Source: Streptomyces alanosinicus
Lineage (GTDB): Bacteria > Actinomycetota > Actinomycetes > Streptomycetales > Streptomycetaceae
NCBI RefSeq assembly: GCF_014650595.1
Contig: NZ_BMVG01000004.1
Location: 248,001 to 312,000 of the forward strand
Length of the DNA stretch: 64,000 nucleotides
Direction of reading: 5' to 3'
Part shown: positions 36,401 through 44,614 of the stretch, one piece after another
Numbering within the stretch: position 1 is the stretch's first letter
How the letters are laid out: each line of letters opens with the position of its first letter
The notes under the pieces: generated by a model
Databases searched by the model: none
The model's input: only the letters and a program-made list of their open reading frames with translations
What the model was told of the DNA's origin: nothing
Program-made: the position numbers and the translations under genes

Positions 36401-37788
36401 CCACCCGTGGCGGCCGGCACACCCTCGGCCGCTTCACCCAGCCGCAGATGGCGCCCTACTCCTCGGCGCTCGCGGTGGAGAACCTGTGGCTCGCCGCCCG
36501 CGCCGAGGGCCTCGGCGTCGGCTGGGTCAGCTTCTTCGACGAGCGGGAGATGGTCCGCGCGCTCGGTCTGCCCGAGCATCTGGAGGTCGTCGCGTACCTG
36601 TGTGTCGGGTACGTCGACGAGTTCCCGGACGAGCCCGAGCTGATGCAGGCCGGCTGGTCCAAGCGACGCCCCCTGTCCTGGGTGGTGCACGAGGAGACGT
36701 ACGGCCGCCGCGCCCTGCCCGGAGAGGAACCCCACGACCTGCTTGCCGAGACCGTCGCACAGATCCGCCCGCTCGACGCCAAGGCCCTCGGCGAGGCCTG
36801 GGAGCGCCAGAAGCGCATGACCAAACCGGCCGGCGCGCTCGGCATGCTGGAGATCATCTCCGCGCAGCTGTCCGGGCTGTCCCGGCAGTGCCCGCCGCCG
36901 ATCCCGGAGCCCGCCGCCGTCGCCATCTTCGCCGGTGACCACGGTGTGCACGCCCAGGGCGTCACCCCTTGGCCGCAGGAGGTCACCGCCCAGATGGTGG
37001 CCAACTTCCTCGGCGGGGGAGCGGTCTGCAACGCCTTCGCGGGCCAGGTCGGCGCCGAGGTCTGCGTCGTGGACGTCGGCGTCGCCGCCGACCTGCCCGC
37101 CACACCTGGACTGCTGCCCCGCAAGATCCGCGGTGGTACGTCCGACATGACCACCGGTCCCGCGATGACCCGCGAGGAGGCCAAGGCGGCCATCGAGGTC
37201 GGCATCGAGACCGCCCGCGACCTGGTCGCGGCCGGCAACAAGGCGCTGCTGACGGGCGAGATGGGCATCGCCAACACGACCGCGTCCGCCGCACTCATCT
37301 CGGTCTTCACCGGTGCCGACCCGGCAGAGGTGACCGGGCGGGGCACGGGCATCAACGACGAGACGCTGGCCCGCAAGACCGAGGTCGTCCGCCGCGCCCT
37401 GGACCTCCACCAGCCGGACCCGGCCGACCCCGTCGGCGTCCTCGCGGCGATCGGCGGCTTCGAACACGCGGCCATGGTCGGCCTGCTCCTCGGCGGCGCC
37501 TCGCTGCGTACGCCGGTGATCCTGGACGGCGTCAGCGCCGGCGCGGCCGCCCTGGTGGCCCGGGCGATCGCCCCCGAGGTCCTCGCGGCCTGCATCGCCG
37601 GCCACCGCAGCGCCGAACCGGGCCACGTGGCCGCGCTGAACAAACTGGGCCTGCGCCCCCTGGTCGACCTGGACCTGCGTCTGGGCGAGGGCACGGGCGC
37701 GCTGCTGGCGCTTCCGCTGGTCCAGAGCACGGCGCGGGCGATGCACGAGGTGGCCACGTTCGATTCGGCGGGCGTCACCGAGAAGTAG
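33430..37788 (+). CDS. Giant fusion: disordered N-terminal region, BluB, CobT
   Basis: The 1452-residue protein has about 875 residues of Pro/Ala/Gln/Glu-rich low-complexity sequence, then a BluB domain (about 880-1100; ERRDIRNGFRSDPIPHEVLL, APSVGHSQPWDFVVIR, GLGVGWVSFFD) that makes 5,6-dimethylbenzimidazole from FMN. CobT follows (about 1105-1445; IFAGDHGVHAQGVTPWP, TGEMGIANTTASAALIS, GGFEHAAMVGLLLGG) and attaches DMB to nicotinate mononucleotide for the lower ligand of B12. BluB-CobT fusion would channel DMB. The disordered part contains short DNA repeats such as the ggagacccttcccgcatc units near 34800. ATG 33430 is the first start; a later start within the disordered part cannot be ruled out. 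Confidence 0.9.
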   Translation: MTDTGQVPGEGQPESAGMVEQPGAPAHGAYTYLSEAPAEDEDLLLPGAQGAWGNEVPPPAPEPVVEAVHEPGPHETAGRDSGSVDLSGVRLPDPAPASAPPSPILSAPQDQQAAAPQPPRRPLHLGPPIPDASASPVRSLADRGPAGAPVRQPGPAAPGPEYLDAQPLRDMAPQSAAPWGAAPTAPAAEAGAPAATAVAQVGAQAPAAETVDPAGVPVDVTAGTEPAGAAQAAVSGPAHQAAGPAPATAQVVHGHDGMQPAHGHDGVYTAPTGPSSDIVAEGAAPPVAEQMPAGVPQPSAEGGQGVPAGQPAEGTAVADGGVVADGGAAGDGAVDDGALVAEPVMVTETEPAPAPETETEAGQAAEGAVVVPEAVPVAAEEADATAAAPVQGTVASPAEQGETQQDVQAGAAAEQPEPAQPDEGAGVPQAPGVPQAADAGQAPVAAEGAVADGSAETPSASETLPASETLPAPEMPDGAGIAPEAVPAVPAQGEPVVPAQSDPNASVAAPVEPQPGVVDAQSQPQPSAVAGQPGATAAEPVAVQPAPGAAPAKAPDATAVPAPEPVAVPDSGIPAPVTEAPRTEAPAAAPAPVPDAVSAPATAAPEPQLYPAQGPQMTEPAVPVAVVAAAVPAAVAAAGTPEAGVVGAPQAPHEMAAHGVVHQAVATAEAVPAPQPGAPAGPQTQPAQATRTQPAPAAEATPAPAAVVAGPAPSGGADDSAPQAETPAHPQPSAHPSAPGQPAADAPVEPAPSDAASQVHPEPHGEPHPEQPLGQFVPVEGQVPITPHLAPTPPEPLVPAPQDGRQPVPTVPAPREGEPATAPAAPAAPAASGAEGAEHAPDVVQQAEDLQTRAADQADQEEESAAAVADAPQPVGPAAPGYADAEREAVLKVMRERRDIRNGFRSDPIPHEVLLRVLEAAHTAPSVGHSQPWDFVVIRSADTRRTMHELATRQREAYAKSLPKGRAKQFKELKIEAILDTPVNIVVTADPTRGGRHTLGRFTQPQMAPYSSALAVENLWLAARAEGLGVGWVSFFDEREMVRALGLPEHLEVVAYLCVGYVDEFPDEPELMQAGWSKRRPLSWVVHEETYGRRALPGEEPHDLLAETVAQIRPLDAKALGEAWERQKRMTKPAGALGMLEIISAQLSGLSRQCPPPIPEPAAVAIFAGDHGVHAQGVTPWPQEVTAQMVANFLGGGAVCNAFAGQVGAEVCVVDVGVAADLPATPGLLPRKIRGGTSDMTTGPAMTREEAKAAIEVGIETARDLVAAGNKALLTGEMGIANTTASAALISVFTGADPAEVTGRGTGINDETLARKTEVVRRALDLHQPDPADPVGVLAAIGGFEHAAMVGLLLGGASLRTPVILDGVSAGAAALVARAIAPEVLAACIAGHRSAEPGHVAALNKLGLRPLVDLDLRLGEGTGALLALPLVQSTARAMHEVATFDSAGVTEK

Positions 37789-37800
37789 TCTTCCGCCGCG

Positions 37801-37837
37801 GGGTGGGGTACCTGCGCTCGACAGGCGTACCCCACCC
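37801..37837 (+). terminator. Terminator after bluB-cobT
   Basis: gggtggggta (37801-37810) pairs perfectly with taccccaccc (37828-37837); cctg and caggcg extend the stem with a bulge. It lies 13 bp past the stop, between two same-strand genes. Confidence 0.8.
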
Positions 37838-37933
37838 TCGCCCGTACGCTGAACCCACATCTAAAATGCGCACGTCAGGGCCGCTCCAGAGCCGTAGCGC
37901 CCCTTCGTACCGCCGGGACGAGGAGCCGCCCCC

Positions 37934-39166
37934 ATGGCCGAACACCCCGCCTACCCCGTAGGCCTCCGCCTCACCGGCCGCCGCGTGGTCGTCCTCGGCG
38001 GCGGCACGGTCGCCCAGCGCCGGCTGCCGGCACTGATCGCGGCCGGCGCGGACGTCACCCTCGTGTCTCCGGAGGTGACCCCCTCGGTCGAGGCCATGGC
38101 CGAGGCAGCCGAGATCACCTGGCAGCGGCGCCCCTACGCGGAGGGCGACCTGGCGGACGCCTGGTACGCCCTCATCGCCACCAGCGACCCCGACGCCAAC
38201 TCCGCCGCCTCCGCCGAGGCGGAACGGCACCGCGTCTGGTGCGTCCGCTCCGACGACGCCGACCAGGCGACCGCCTGGACCCCCGCGACCGGCCACAGCG
38301 AAGGCGTCACCGTCGCCGTCCTCACCACGGACGCGCGCGGGCGCGACCCCCGCCACACCGCCGCCATCCGGGACGCGGTCGTCGCGGGCCTGCGCGACGG
38401 CACCCTGGTGGCACCCCATCACCGCACCCGCACCCCCGGCGTCGCCCTGGTCGGCGGCGGCCCCGGCGACCCCGACCTCATCACCGTGCGCGGCCGCCGG
38501 CTGCTCGCCGAGGCGGACGTCGTCATCGCCGACCGGCTCGGCCCGCGCGACCTGCTCGCGGAACTCCCGCCGCACGTCGAGGTGATCGACGCGGCGAAGA
38601 TCCCCTACGGCCGCTACATGGCCCAGGAGGCCATCAACAACGCGCTGATCGAGCACGCCAAGCAGGGCAAGTCGGTCGTACGGCTCAAGGGCGGCGACCC
38701 GTTCGTGTTCGGGCGGGGCATGGAGGAGGTCCAGGCGCTCGCCGAGGCGGGCATCCCCTGCACCGTGGTCCCCGGCATCTCCAGCTCGATCTCGGTGCCG
38801 GGCGCGGCCGGCATCCCGGTCACCCACCGGGGCGTCGCCCATGAGTTCACCGTCGTCAGCGGCCATGTCGCCCCGGACGACGAGCGTTCCCTGGTCGACT
38901 GGCCGTCGCTGGCCAAGCTCACCGGCACACTCGTGATCCTCATGGGCGTCGACAAGATCGGGAAGATCGCCGAGACGCTCGTCGCCCACGGCAAGGCGCC
39001 GCAGACCCCCGTCGCGCTGGTCCAGGAAGGCACGACAGCGGCACAGCGCCGCGTCGACGCCACCCTCGCCACGGTCGCCGAGACCGTGACCGCCGAGGAC
39101 GTGAAGCCCCCTGCGGTCATCGTCATCGGCGATGTCGTCACGGTCGGCCCGGAGCCGGTCGTCTGA
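37934..39166 (+). CDS. cysG: Bifunctional precorrin-2 dehydrogenase / uroporphyrinogen-III C-methyltransferase
   Basis: The 410-residue protein has an N-terminal NAD-binding CysG/MET8-like part (RRVVVLGGGTVAQRRLPAL, residues about 14-32) and a C-terminal SUMT domain (VALVGGGPGDPDLITVRG, VVRLKGGDPFVFGRGMEE, VVPGISSSISVPGAAGIPVTHRG). It makes precorrin-2, the branch point to cobalamin and sirohaem, and may go on to sirohydrochlorin. A ferrochelatase step is not assignable. It follows bluB-cobT after a terminator. Confidence 0.9.
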   Translation: MAEHPAYPVGLRLTGRRVVVLGGGTVAQRRLPALIAAGADVTLVSPEVTPSVEAMAEAAEITWQRRPYAEGDLADAWYALIATSDPDANSAASAEAERHRVWCVRSDDADQATAWTPATGHSEGVTVAVLTTDARGRDPRHTAAIRDAVVAGLRDGTLVAPHHRTRTPGVALVGGGPGDPDLITVRGRRLLAEADVVIADRLGPRDLLAELPPHVEVIDAAKIPYGRYMAQEAINNALIEHAKQGKSVVRLKGGDPFVFGRGMEEVQALAEAGIPCTVVPGISSSISVPGAAGIPVTHRGVAHEFTVVSGHVAPDDERSLVDWPSLAKLTGTLVILMGVDKIGKIAETLVAHGKAPQTPVALVQEGTTAAQRRVDATLATVAETVTAEDVKPPAVIVIGDVVTVGPEPVV

Positions 39167-39272
39167 TCGCCGCTCGCCGCTCACCCACCCCTGGCTCGAT
39201 GACGCGTAACCCGGGGTAACGCATCCGTTCCCAACCGTTGGCACCACACCCAGGACAAGGCAGTATCACCCT

Positions 39273-40091
39273 GTGGCCGATCTCATCACCGTCGAGGATC
39301 CCGACGACCCGCGTCTGCGTGACTACACGGGCCTGACCGACGTCGAGCTGCGCCGCAAGCGCGAGCCCGCCGAAGGCCTGTTCATCGCCGAGGGCGAGAA
39401 GGTCATCCGCAGGGCCAAGGAAGCGGGCTACGAGATGCGCTCCATGCTGCTCTCGGCCAAGTGGATCGACGTCATGCGCGATGTCATCGACGAGCTGCCC
39501 GCCCCGGTCTACGCCGTGACCCCCGACCTCGCCGAGCAGGTCACCGGATATCACGTGCACCGCGGCGCGCTCGCCTCCATGCAGCGCAGGCCGCTGCCCA
39601 CGGCCGGCGAACTGCTGCGCTCCGCGCGCCGGGTCGTGGTCATGGAGTCGGTCAACGACCACACCAACATCGGCGCGATCTTCCGCTCGGCGGCCGCCCT
39701 CGGCATGGACGCGGTCCTGCTGTCGCCCGACTGCGCCGATCCGCTGTACCGCCGTAGCGTCAAGGTGTCCATGGGCGCGGTGTTCTCGGTGCCGTACGCC
39801 CGTCTGGAGACCTGGCCGAAGGGGCTGGAGTCGGTCCGCGAGGCCGGCTTCACCCTGCTCGCGCTCACCCCGGACGAGAAGGCCCGCTCGCTCGACGAGG
39901 CCGCCCCGCACACGATGGACCGGGTCGCCCTGATGCTCGGTGCCGAGGGCGACGGACTGTCCACGCAGGCCCTGGTCGCCGCCGACGAATGGGTCCGCAT
40001 CCCGATGGCCCACGGCGTCGACTCGCTCAATGTGGGCGCGGCCGCGGCGGTCGCCTTCTACGCGGTGGCCACCGGCCGCCCGGAGTCCTGA
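39273..40091 (+). CDS. SpoU/TrmH-family RNA 2'-O-methyltransferase
   Basis: The 272-residue enzyme has an N-terminal RNA-binding region (EPAEGLFIAEGEKVIRRAKEAG) and the SPOUT knot motifs NIGAIFRSAAALGMDAVLL, VALMLGAEGDGLS and IPMAHGVDSLNVGAAAAVAFY. It would 2'-O-methylate a ribose in rRNA or tRNA. The GTG start at 39273 gives normal length. The exact RNA target is unknown, and a resistance-type role is not indicated by context. Confidence 0.9.
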   Translation: MADLITVEDPDDPRLRDYTGLTDVELRRKREPAEGLFIAEGEKVIRRAKEAGYEMRSMLLSAKWIDVMRDVIDELPAPVYAVTPDLAEQVTGYHVHRGALASMQRRPLPTAGELLRSARRVVVMESVNDHTNIGAIFRSAAALGMDAVLLSPDCADPLYRRSVKVSMGAVFSVPYARLETWPKGLESVREAGFTLLALTPDEKARSLDEAAPHTMDRVALMLGAEGDGLSTQALVAADEWVRIPMAHGVDSLNVGAAAAVAFYAVATGRPES

Positions 40092-40098
40092 CCTGCCC

Positions 40099-40118
40099 GA
40101 CCGGCCTTCCCGCCGGTC
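40099..40118. terminator. Hairpin between convergent TrmH and kinase genes
   Basis: gaccggc (40099-40105) and gccggtc (40112-40118) form a 7-bp stem with a 6-nt loop just after the methyltransferase stop. It is a weak bidirectional terminator candidate. Confidence 0.5.
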
Positions 40119-40170
40119 ACGTCCGGGGAACGCCTGGCGCCCGGCGCCCGAGCGGCCGCCGGGCCGCCGG

Positions 40171-41727
40171 TCACCTCCCGAAGTCCCTGTTCCCCGTCGA
40201 GTTCTGCGCACCGGGCAGCGGCGGCACGTGCCCGTGGGGCGACGGCGGGAAGTATCCGTCGGCAAGTCGTGGGTCGATGCTCGACGGCTGGTCGGGGCCG
40301 GGCGTCGGTTCGGTCTGCGCCGACGGTCCGGTGCCGGCCGTCGGTTCGGTCTGTGCCGACGGATCGGTGTCCGCCGACGGGTAACCCTCCTGGGCGCGCT
40401 TCGGATTGCCTCCGATGTCGTCGCCGAGCCCGCGTGCGGGGCCCTGGCAGCCCTGCGCCACCGCGATGCCGAGCGCCACGAGCAGCGTCACGACCACGAA
40501 CACGAACAGCCGCTGACGCAGCAGCCGGGGGTTGGCCGGCCGCCGCCCGGTGCCCGTCGTACGCGGCGCGGGCCGTCCGGACCCGCCACGCGCGGCCGGA
40601 CGGTTCCCCGTGCCCGACCGCGCTCCGCCGCCGCGCTGGGCCGGCGGAGCCGGGCGGGTCGAGCCCTGCCGTGCGGGGGCGCCCGTACCGCCGGTGCGCG
40701 AGACGCCGCCGCCCCGCGAAGGCGCTGCACCGCGCGCCGGCGCGGCACCACGGGAGGGAGCCCCGGCGCGCGGCACCTGCGTGCCCGGGGAGGTGCGGCG
40801 CTGGGTGCGCTGCGGCTCGGGGTAGGTGTCGACGAGCCGCCCGGTGGGCCGGTCCGCCTCCGCGGCGCGCGGCGCGGGCGCCCGTACGTCGGCCAGGCCC
40901 TGCGCCTCCCGGGTGGCGATCTCCTTCAGCCGCAGCGACAGCTGCAGCGTGCTGGGCCGTTCGTCGGGGTCTTTCGCCAGACAGGCCCGCAGCAGCGGGG
41001 CGAGCGCGTCCGGCACACCGTGCAGCTGCGGCTCCTCGTGCACCACCCGGTACAGCATGACCTCGGAACTTCCGTGCCCGAAGGGCGAGTCGCCGGTGGA
41101 GGCGTACGCGAGGGTCGCACCGAGGGAGAAGACGTCCGTCGCCGGGGTGACGGCCGCGCCCCGTACCTGCTCGGGCGCCAGGAAGCCGGGGGAGCCGACC
41201 GCCGTGCCGACGTGGGTGAGCGTGGAGGCGCCGGTGGACCAGGCGATACCGAAGTCGATGATCCGCGGCCCCTTCGGGGACAGCAGGATGTTGGAGGGCT
41301 TCAGGTCCCGGTGGACCACTCCCGCCTCGTGCACGGCGACCAGGCCCTCGGAGAGCGCCGCGCCGATCGCCGCGGTGTCGGCCGCGCCGAGCGGGCCCTC
41401 GTCGGCGACCTTGTCGTGCAGGGAGGGGCCGGGCACATACTGCGTGGCGAACCAGGGCCGCTCGGCCTCCAGGTCCGCGGCGACCAGCCGGGCCGTGCAC
41501 CCGCCCCTGATCCGCCGGGCCGCCGAGACCTCACGGGCGAACCGGGACCGGAACTCCTGATCCTCCGCCAGATCGGGCCGGATCACCTTCAGCGCGACCC
41601 GCTGCCCCTTCTTGTCGGAGCCGAGGTAGACCACACCCATGCCGCCCGCGCCGAGCCGTCGGTGAAGCCTGAACGAGCCGACGACGCGCGGGTCCTCGCG
41701 CCTCAGGCGCATCATCGCCATGTTCAT
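40171..41727 (-). CDS. Membrane serine/threonine protein kinase (PknB type)
   Basis: The 518-residue kinase has a full catalytic domain: GAGGMGVVYLG loop, VALKVIRP lysine, VVHRDLKPSNILL catalytic loop, IIDFGIAWS and GSPGFLAPEQVRG. A Pro/Arg/Gly-rich linker (about 295-415) leads to one membrane helix (LFVFVVVTLLVALGIAVAQ, about 420-438) and a short outer tail rich in Asp, Thr and Pro with no PASTA repeats. ATG 41727 is used; ATG 41721 has better ribosome-site spacing. Unlike the kinase-like protein at 5217-6092, all catalytic residues are normal. Confidence 0.92.
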   Translation of the reverse strand: MNMAMMRLRREDPRVVGSFRLHRRLGAGGMGVVYLGSDKKGQRVALKVIRPDLAEDQEFRSRFAREVSAARRIRGGCTARLVAADLEAERPWFATQYVPGPSLHDKVADEGPLGAADTAAIGAALSEGLVAVHEAGVVHRDLKPSNILLSPKGPRIIDFGIAWSTGASTLTHVGTAVGSPGFLAPEQVRGAAVTPATDVFSLGATLAYASTGDSPFGHGSSEVMLYRVVHEEPQLHGVPDALAPLLRACLAKDPDERPSTLQLSLRLKEIATREAQGLADVRAPAPRAAEADRPTGRLVDTYPEPQRTQRRTSPGTQVPRAGAPSRGAAPARGAAPSRGGGVSRTGGTGAPARQGSTRPAPPAQRGGGARSGTGNRPAARGGSGRPAPRTTGTGRRPANPRLLRQRLFVFVVVTLLVALGIAVAQGCQGPARGLGDDIGGNPKRAQEGYPSADTDPSAQTEPTAGTGPSAQTEPTPGPDQPSSIDPRLADGYFPPSPHGHVPPLPGAQNSTGNRDFGR

Positions 41728-42470
41728 CCCCGCTGCCCGGTCCCTGTGACGTGGCACAGCTTACGTTTCCACGGCCGCTGGCGCGCAGAGGCCGCGCCCT
41801 CCGGGCCGGACGGATTGTGCCGGTGCCCCTCGGGCCGTGAAACACGGTCAGGAAGACGGCGGCTTGTGGGGCATTGGACCCCGGATGTCCTCAACCGATC
41901 ATGGGGACAAGGATGTTGAGGGAGTGACAGGAGAGGCGCGGCCGGGGTGTCCATGTGCCGGACGGGCGGCCGGGGCCGCCGGGTGACCCGCACACAGGAC
42001 CGACCGTGAACCGGTCACAGCGTACGTCCCACCCCCGGGACGAGTGATCGAAGTCACTACTCCCGGCCCATCGGGGGCTGCCGTGACGACCGGGACGAGG
42101 TGCTCCTGGGCGAGGTGCTCCGACGAGGTGCTCCTATGTGTGGGACATGATCACGTGTGGAGCCCCGTACGCGGCCCCCGGATGTGTCGGACATGAACGG
42201 CCGCGGGTTCCCCGAATGCGTCGGACATGACGGACACAGCGGACGCCATCTCCGGGAAGACCCCGAGGCCCCGACCCGCTTCTCCACCCAGGGGAGTACT
42301 TCCCAGGTCATGGCTCATCCTCCGGGAGGCCCGGCAATCGGTACGAAGGCATGACGTCCGCAGCCCGCCCCGCGCCTAGATTTGAGGTCAAGCGGCGGGT
42401 GCAGCACTCGTCCCCCGAGGTCAGACACCCGCCGCTGCAGAGGACAACCGACACGGTCAGGAGAGGGACC
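41728..42470. other. 743-bp gap with repeats, no supported gene
   Basis: The region holds the upstream DNA of the kinase and the small membrane gene. cgaggtgctcc occurs three times (42096-42106, 42111-42121, 42124-42134). ggacatga occurs at 42143-42150, 42189-42196 and 42223-42230. cctcaac (41889-41895) and gttgagg (41915-41921) form an inverted pair. ORFs here lack ribosome sites. Confidence 0.5.
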
Positions 42471-42647
42471 ATGGCCCACACGGCACCGCGACGCACCACG
42501 TTCGCACCCCGCCGGACGGGCCGTCGCCACCCCTTGGTGGCGACGCTCATGGCCCTTCCCCTGGCGGCCCTGCTCCTGCTCGTCTTCGACGGCTGGGAGA
42601 CGGTGGCCACACAAGCGTCGTCCGTGGGTGCGATGCTGGGGCGCTGA
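42471..42647 (+). CDS. Small 58-residue single-helix membrane protein
   Basis: The ORF starts after aggagagggacc, a strong ribosome site. The N-terminal half is basic (MAHTAPRRTTFAPRRTGRRHP) and a single membrane helix follows (LVATLMALPLAALLLLVF), then WETVATQASSVGAMLGR. No family is known to me. It stands alone between the kinase and a phosphotransferase gene. A small-protein regulator or envelope peptide is possible. Confidence 0.7.
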   Translation: MAHTAPRRTTFAPRRTGRRHPLVATLMALPLAALLLLVFDGWETVATQASSVGAMLGR

Positions 42648-42735
42648 GCGGCGACCCCAGGCCCGGAAGAGCGGTCCGGGTGGGGACATCGGTCCATGAA
42701 ACCCCGTGGGGACGGGGGTACGGCGGACGGCACAA

Positions 42736-42767
42736 ATGCCGGCGCAGCTGGGGAGCTGCGCCGGCAT
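42736..42767 (+). terminator. 14-bp perfect hairpin after the small membrane gene
   Basis: atgccggcgcagct (42736-42749) and agctgcgccggcat (42754-42767) pair perfectly around a gggg loop. It lies 90 bp beyond the small gene and is the strongest stem in this gap. The rest of 42648-42991 shows no gene. Confidence 0.8.
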
Positions 42768-42991
42768 GCGCCGTTTGCGGGGCGTCTGCGGGACGACATC
42801 ATCTGCGGGGCGAATCATGTGCGAGCTCGGCTGCGGTGCGCCCTGGGACGCGACACCTCTGCCACGGCACCTCCGTCACGGCACCTCGCCACGACACCTC
42901 CGCCACGAAACCGTCGTACGCTCACCCCCCTGACCCTGGACCGACCCTCCCCGGGCCTCCAGCCCCCCCCCCGTGACCGCAGAGGCTCCCG

Positions 42992-43939
42992 TTGACCCTC
43001 CTCCCCGCGCTCACCGCGAAGGTGAGAGCCGCTGTCCACCCGGACGACGGCGGAGCCGCCTGTGCCTGCGCCGCCGGTCCCGCCCCGCTCGCCGACCGCC
43101 CCGACGCCACCGTCGTACGGCACGCCGACACCGTCGCGAAGGCCCATGCCCCGGACACGGACCCCGCCGAGTTGAGCCGCCGCCTGGTCATGGCCGCCCG
43201 CCTCCCGGACGTCCTCCTGCCCCCGCTCGCCCCGGCGCCCACCCCGCTGCAGGACCGCCTGGTGACCTTCTGGCCGTACGGCGCCCCCGTGGACCCCGAC
43301 GCCCCGGACGCCGCCCCCTGGGAGGCCACCGGAACCCTCCTCGCCCACCTGCACCGTGCGTCCCCGCTCGACGGTCTGCCCCCGATGCGCGGCCCCGCCA
43401 AGGCCGCCCGTGCCATCGCCCGGCTGCGCACGGCCCTGCGGAACGAGCCCCATCCGGCGGCCGGCCCCGTCCTCACGGCCTGGGCCGGGCTGCCCGCCTG
43501 GGCCCGTGCAAAGGCCCCGATGCCCGGCACACCCGCCCTCTGCCACGGCGACCTGCACCTCGGCCAGCTCGTCCGGCACCCCGCACCGGACGGCCCCTGG
43601 CGGCTGATCGACGTAGACGACCTGGGAACCGGCGTCCCGGCCTGGGACCTCGCCCGCCCCGCCGCCTGGTACGCCTGCGGTCTCCTCCCGCCCGGGGACT
43701 GGACCCGTTTCCTCGGCGCGTACCAGCGGGCCGGCGGCCCGGCCGTCCCCGCGACCGGCGACCCCTGGCCGGCCCTGGACGTCCCGGCCCGCGCGCTGAC
43801 CGTGCAGACGGCCGCACTCGCCCTCGCCAAGGCGCTCGCGGCCGGCCGCCGGCTGGACGAGGTGCACCAACTGCTCATCGACGCATGTGCCCGAATGGCC
43901 CCGATTCCACACCAGTTGGCGCTCGAACGCACGGACTAA
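42992..43939 (+). CDS. Aminoglycoside-phosphotransferase-fold protein
   Basis: The 315-residue protein has the APH-type catalytic loop ALCHGDLHLGQLV (near residue 187) and the metal-binding DVDDLGTGVPAWDLARPAAW. The N-terminal nucleotide part is weak. The TTG start follows agaggctccc. The fold covers choline, homoserine, methylthioribose and antibiotic kinases; there is no resistance cluster nearby, so a metabolic or unknown small-molecule kinase is more likely. Confidence 0.82.
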   Translation: MTLLPALTAKVRAAVHPDDGGAACACAAGPAPLADRPDATVVRHADTVAKAHAPDTDPAELSRRLVMAARLPDVLLPPLAPAPTPLQDRLVTFWPYGAPVDPDAPDAAPWEATGTLLAHLHRASPLDGLPPMRGPAKAARAIARLRTALRNEPHPAAGPVLTAWAGLPAWARAKAPMPGTPALCHGDLHLGQLVRHPAPDGPWRLIDVDDLGTGVPAWDLARPAAWYACGLLPPGDWTRFLGAYQRAGGPAVPATGDPWPALDVPARALTVQTAALALAKALAAGRRLDEVHQLLIDACARMAPIPHQLALERTD

Positions 43940-44019
43940 ACTGCAACCGTTCAGGACCGGACGGAGTCTGTCCTGGGGAAACGCGAAGCAGTACCGACCG
44001 GCGAGGAGTTGAGCCGAGC

Positions 44020-44331
44020 ATGCAGTGTCCGAAGTGCCATGCGCCGATGCACACCTACAACCGCAATGGCGTCCAGATCGAGCAGTGCAGCGGCTGCCGC
44101 GGCATCTTCCTCGACTACGGCGAGCTGGAGGCACTGACCCAGCTGGAGGCTCAGTGGTCCAAGTCCGTCCCGCCGGTCCCGCCCGCCCCGCAGCCGTACC
44201 CGGCCCCGCCCGCGCCCGCCTGGGGCGCCCCGCACGGTGGTCACCACGGCGGCCACGGGCACTACGACCAGCACGGCCACCATGGCCACCACGGTCACAA
44301 GAGCTGGGCGCACATGCTCTTCTCCAGCTGA
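44020..44331 (+). CDS. Zinc-ribbon protein with His/Gly-rich tail
   Basis: The 103-residue protein has a TFIIB-type zinc ribbon (CPKCHAPM, then CSGCRGIFLDYGELE; four Cys) in residues 3-35, a Pro-rich linker, and a tail with about twelve His among Gly (GGHHGGHGHYDQHGHHGHHGH). DUF zf-TFIIB proteins of this form are common in Streptomyces. The function is unknown; the tail should bind metal. It ends before a strong terminator at 44354-44384. Confidence 0.85.
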   Translation: MQCPKCHAPMHTYNRNGVQIEQCSGCRGIFLDYGELEALTQLEAQWSKSVPPVPPAPQPYPAPPAPAWGAPHGGHHGGHGHYDQHGHHGHHGHKSWAHMLFSS

Positions 44332-44353
44332 GTGTGAGCCGAGCACACGAAGA

Positions 44354-44384
44354 AGCCCCCGGCCGTACAAGACGGCCGGGGGCT
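44354..44384. terminator. Terminator between zinc-ribbon gene and tRNA cluster
   Basis: agcccccggccgt (44354-44366) pairs perfectly with acggccgggggct (44372-44384), a 13-bp stem with a 5-nt loop and ctttga after it. It can end transcription from both sides. Confidence 0.9.
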
Positions 44385-44394
44385 CTTTGATGTG

Positions 44395-44466
44395 TGGACG
44401 ATACTGGGATTGAACCAGTGACCTCTTCCGTGTCAGGGAAGCGCTCTCCCGCTGAGCTAATCGTCC
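44395..44466 (-). tRNA. tRNA-Val(GAC)
   Basis: On the minus strand the cloverleaf has acceptor GGACGAT/ATCGTCC, D-arm GCTCAGCGGGAGAGC, anticodon loop CTGACAC (anticodon GAC) and T-arm with GGTTCAATCCC. Discriminator is A and CCA is not encoded. Identical to the copy at 44615-44686. Confidence 0.95.
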
Positions 44467-44495
44467 GCGGACTGTGACTCGGGAGTCACGGTCAG

Positions 44496-44567
44496 TGCGC
44501 GATACTGGGATTGAACCAGTGACCTCTTCCGTGTCAGGGAAGCGCTCTCCCGCTGAGCTAATCGCGC
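44496..44567 (-). tRNA. tRNA-Val(GAC), variant acceptor stem
   Basis: Same body and GAC anticodon loop as the flanking copies, but acceptor stem GCGCGAT/ATCGCGC, with compensating changes on both sides. CCA is not encoded. Confidence 0.94.
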
Positions 44568-44614
44568 GGGTGGGGATCTTCGAGAAGCCCCGGGGATCTT
44601 GCGAGAAGATCCAG

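Noticed and set aside
42157..42354. 65-residue ORF in the kinase/small-protein gap
   Set aside because: No ribosome site and no recognisable sequence; it crosses the repeat motifs.
42992..43939. Aminoglycoside-resistance gene
   Set aside because: Only the general phosphotransferase fold is seen. There is no antibiotic cluster, regulator or close motif match, so resistance is not claimed.
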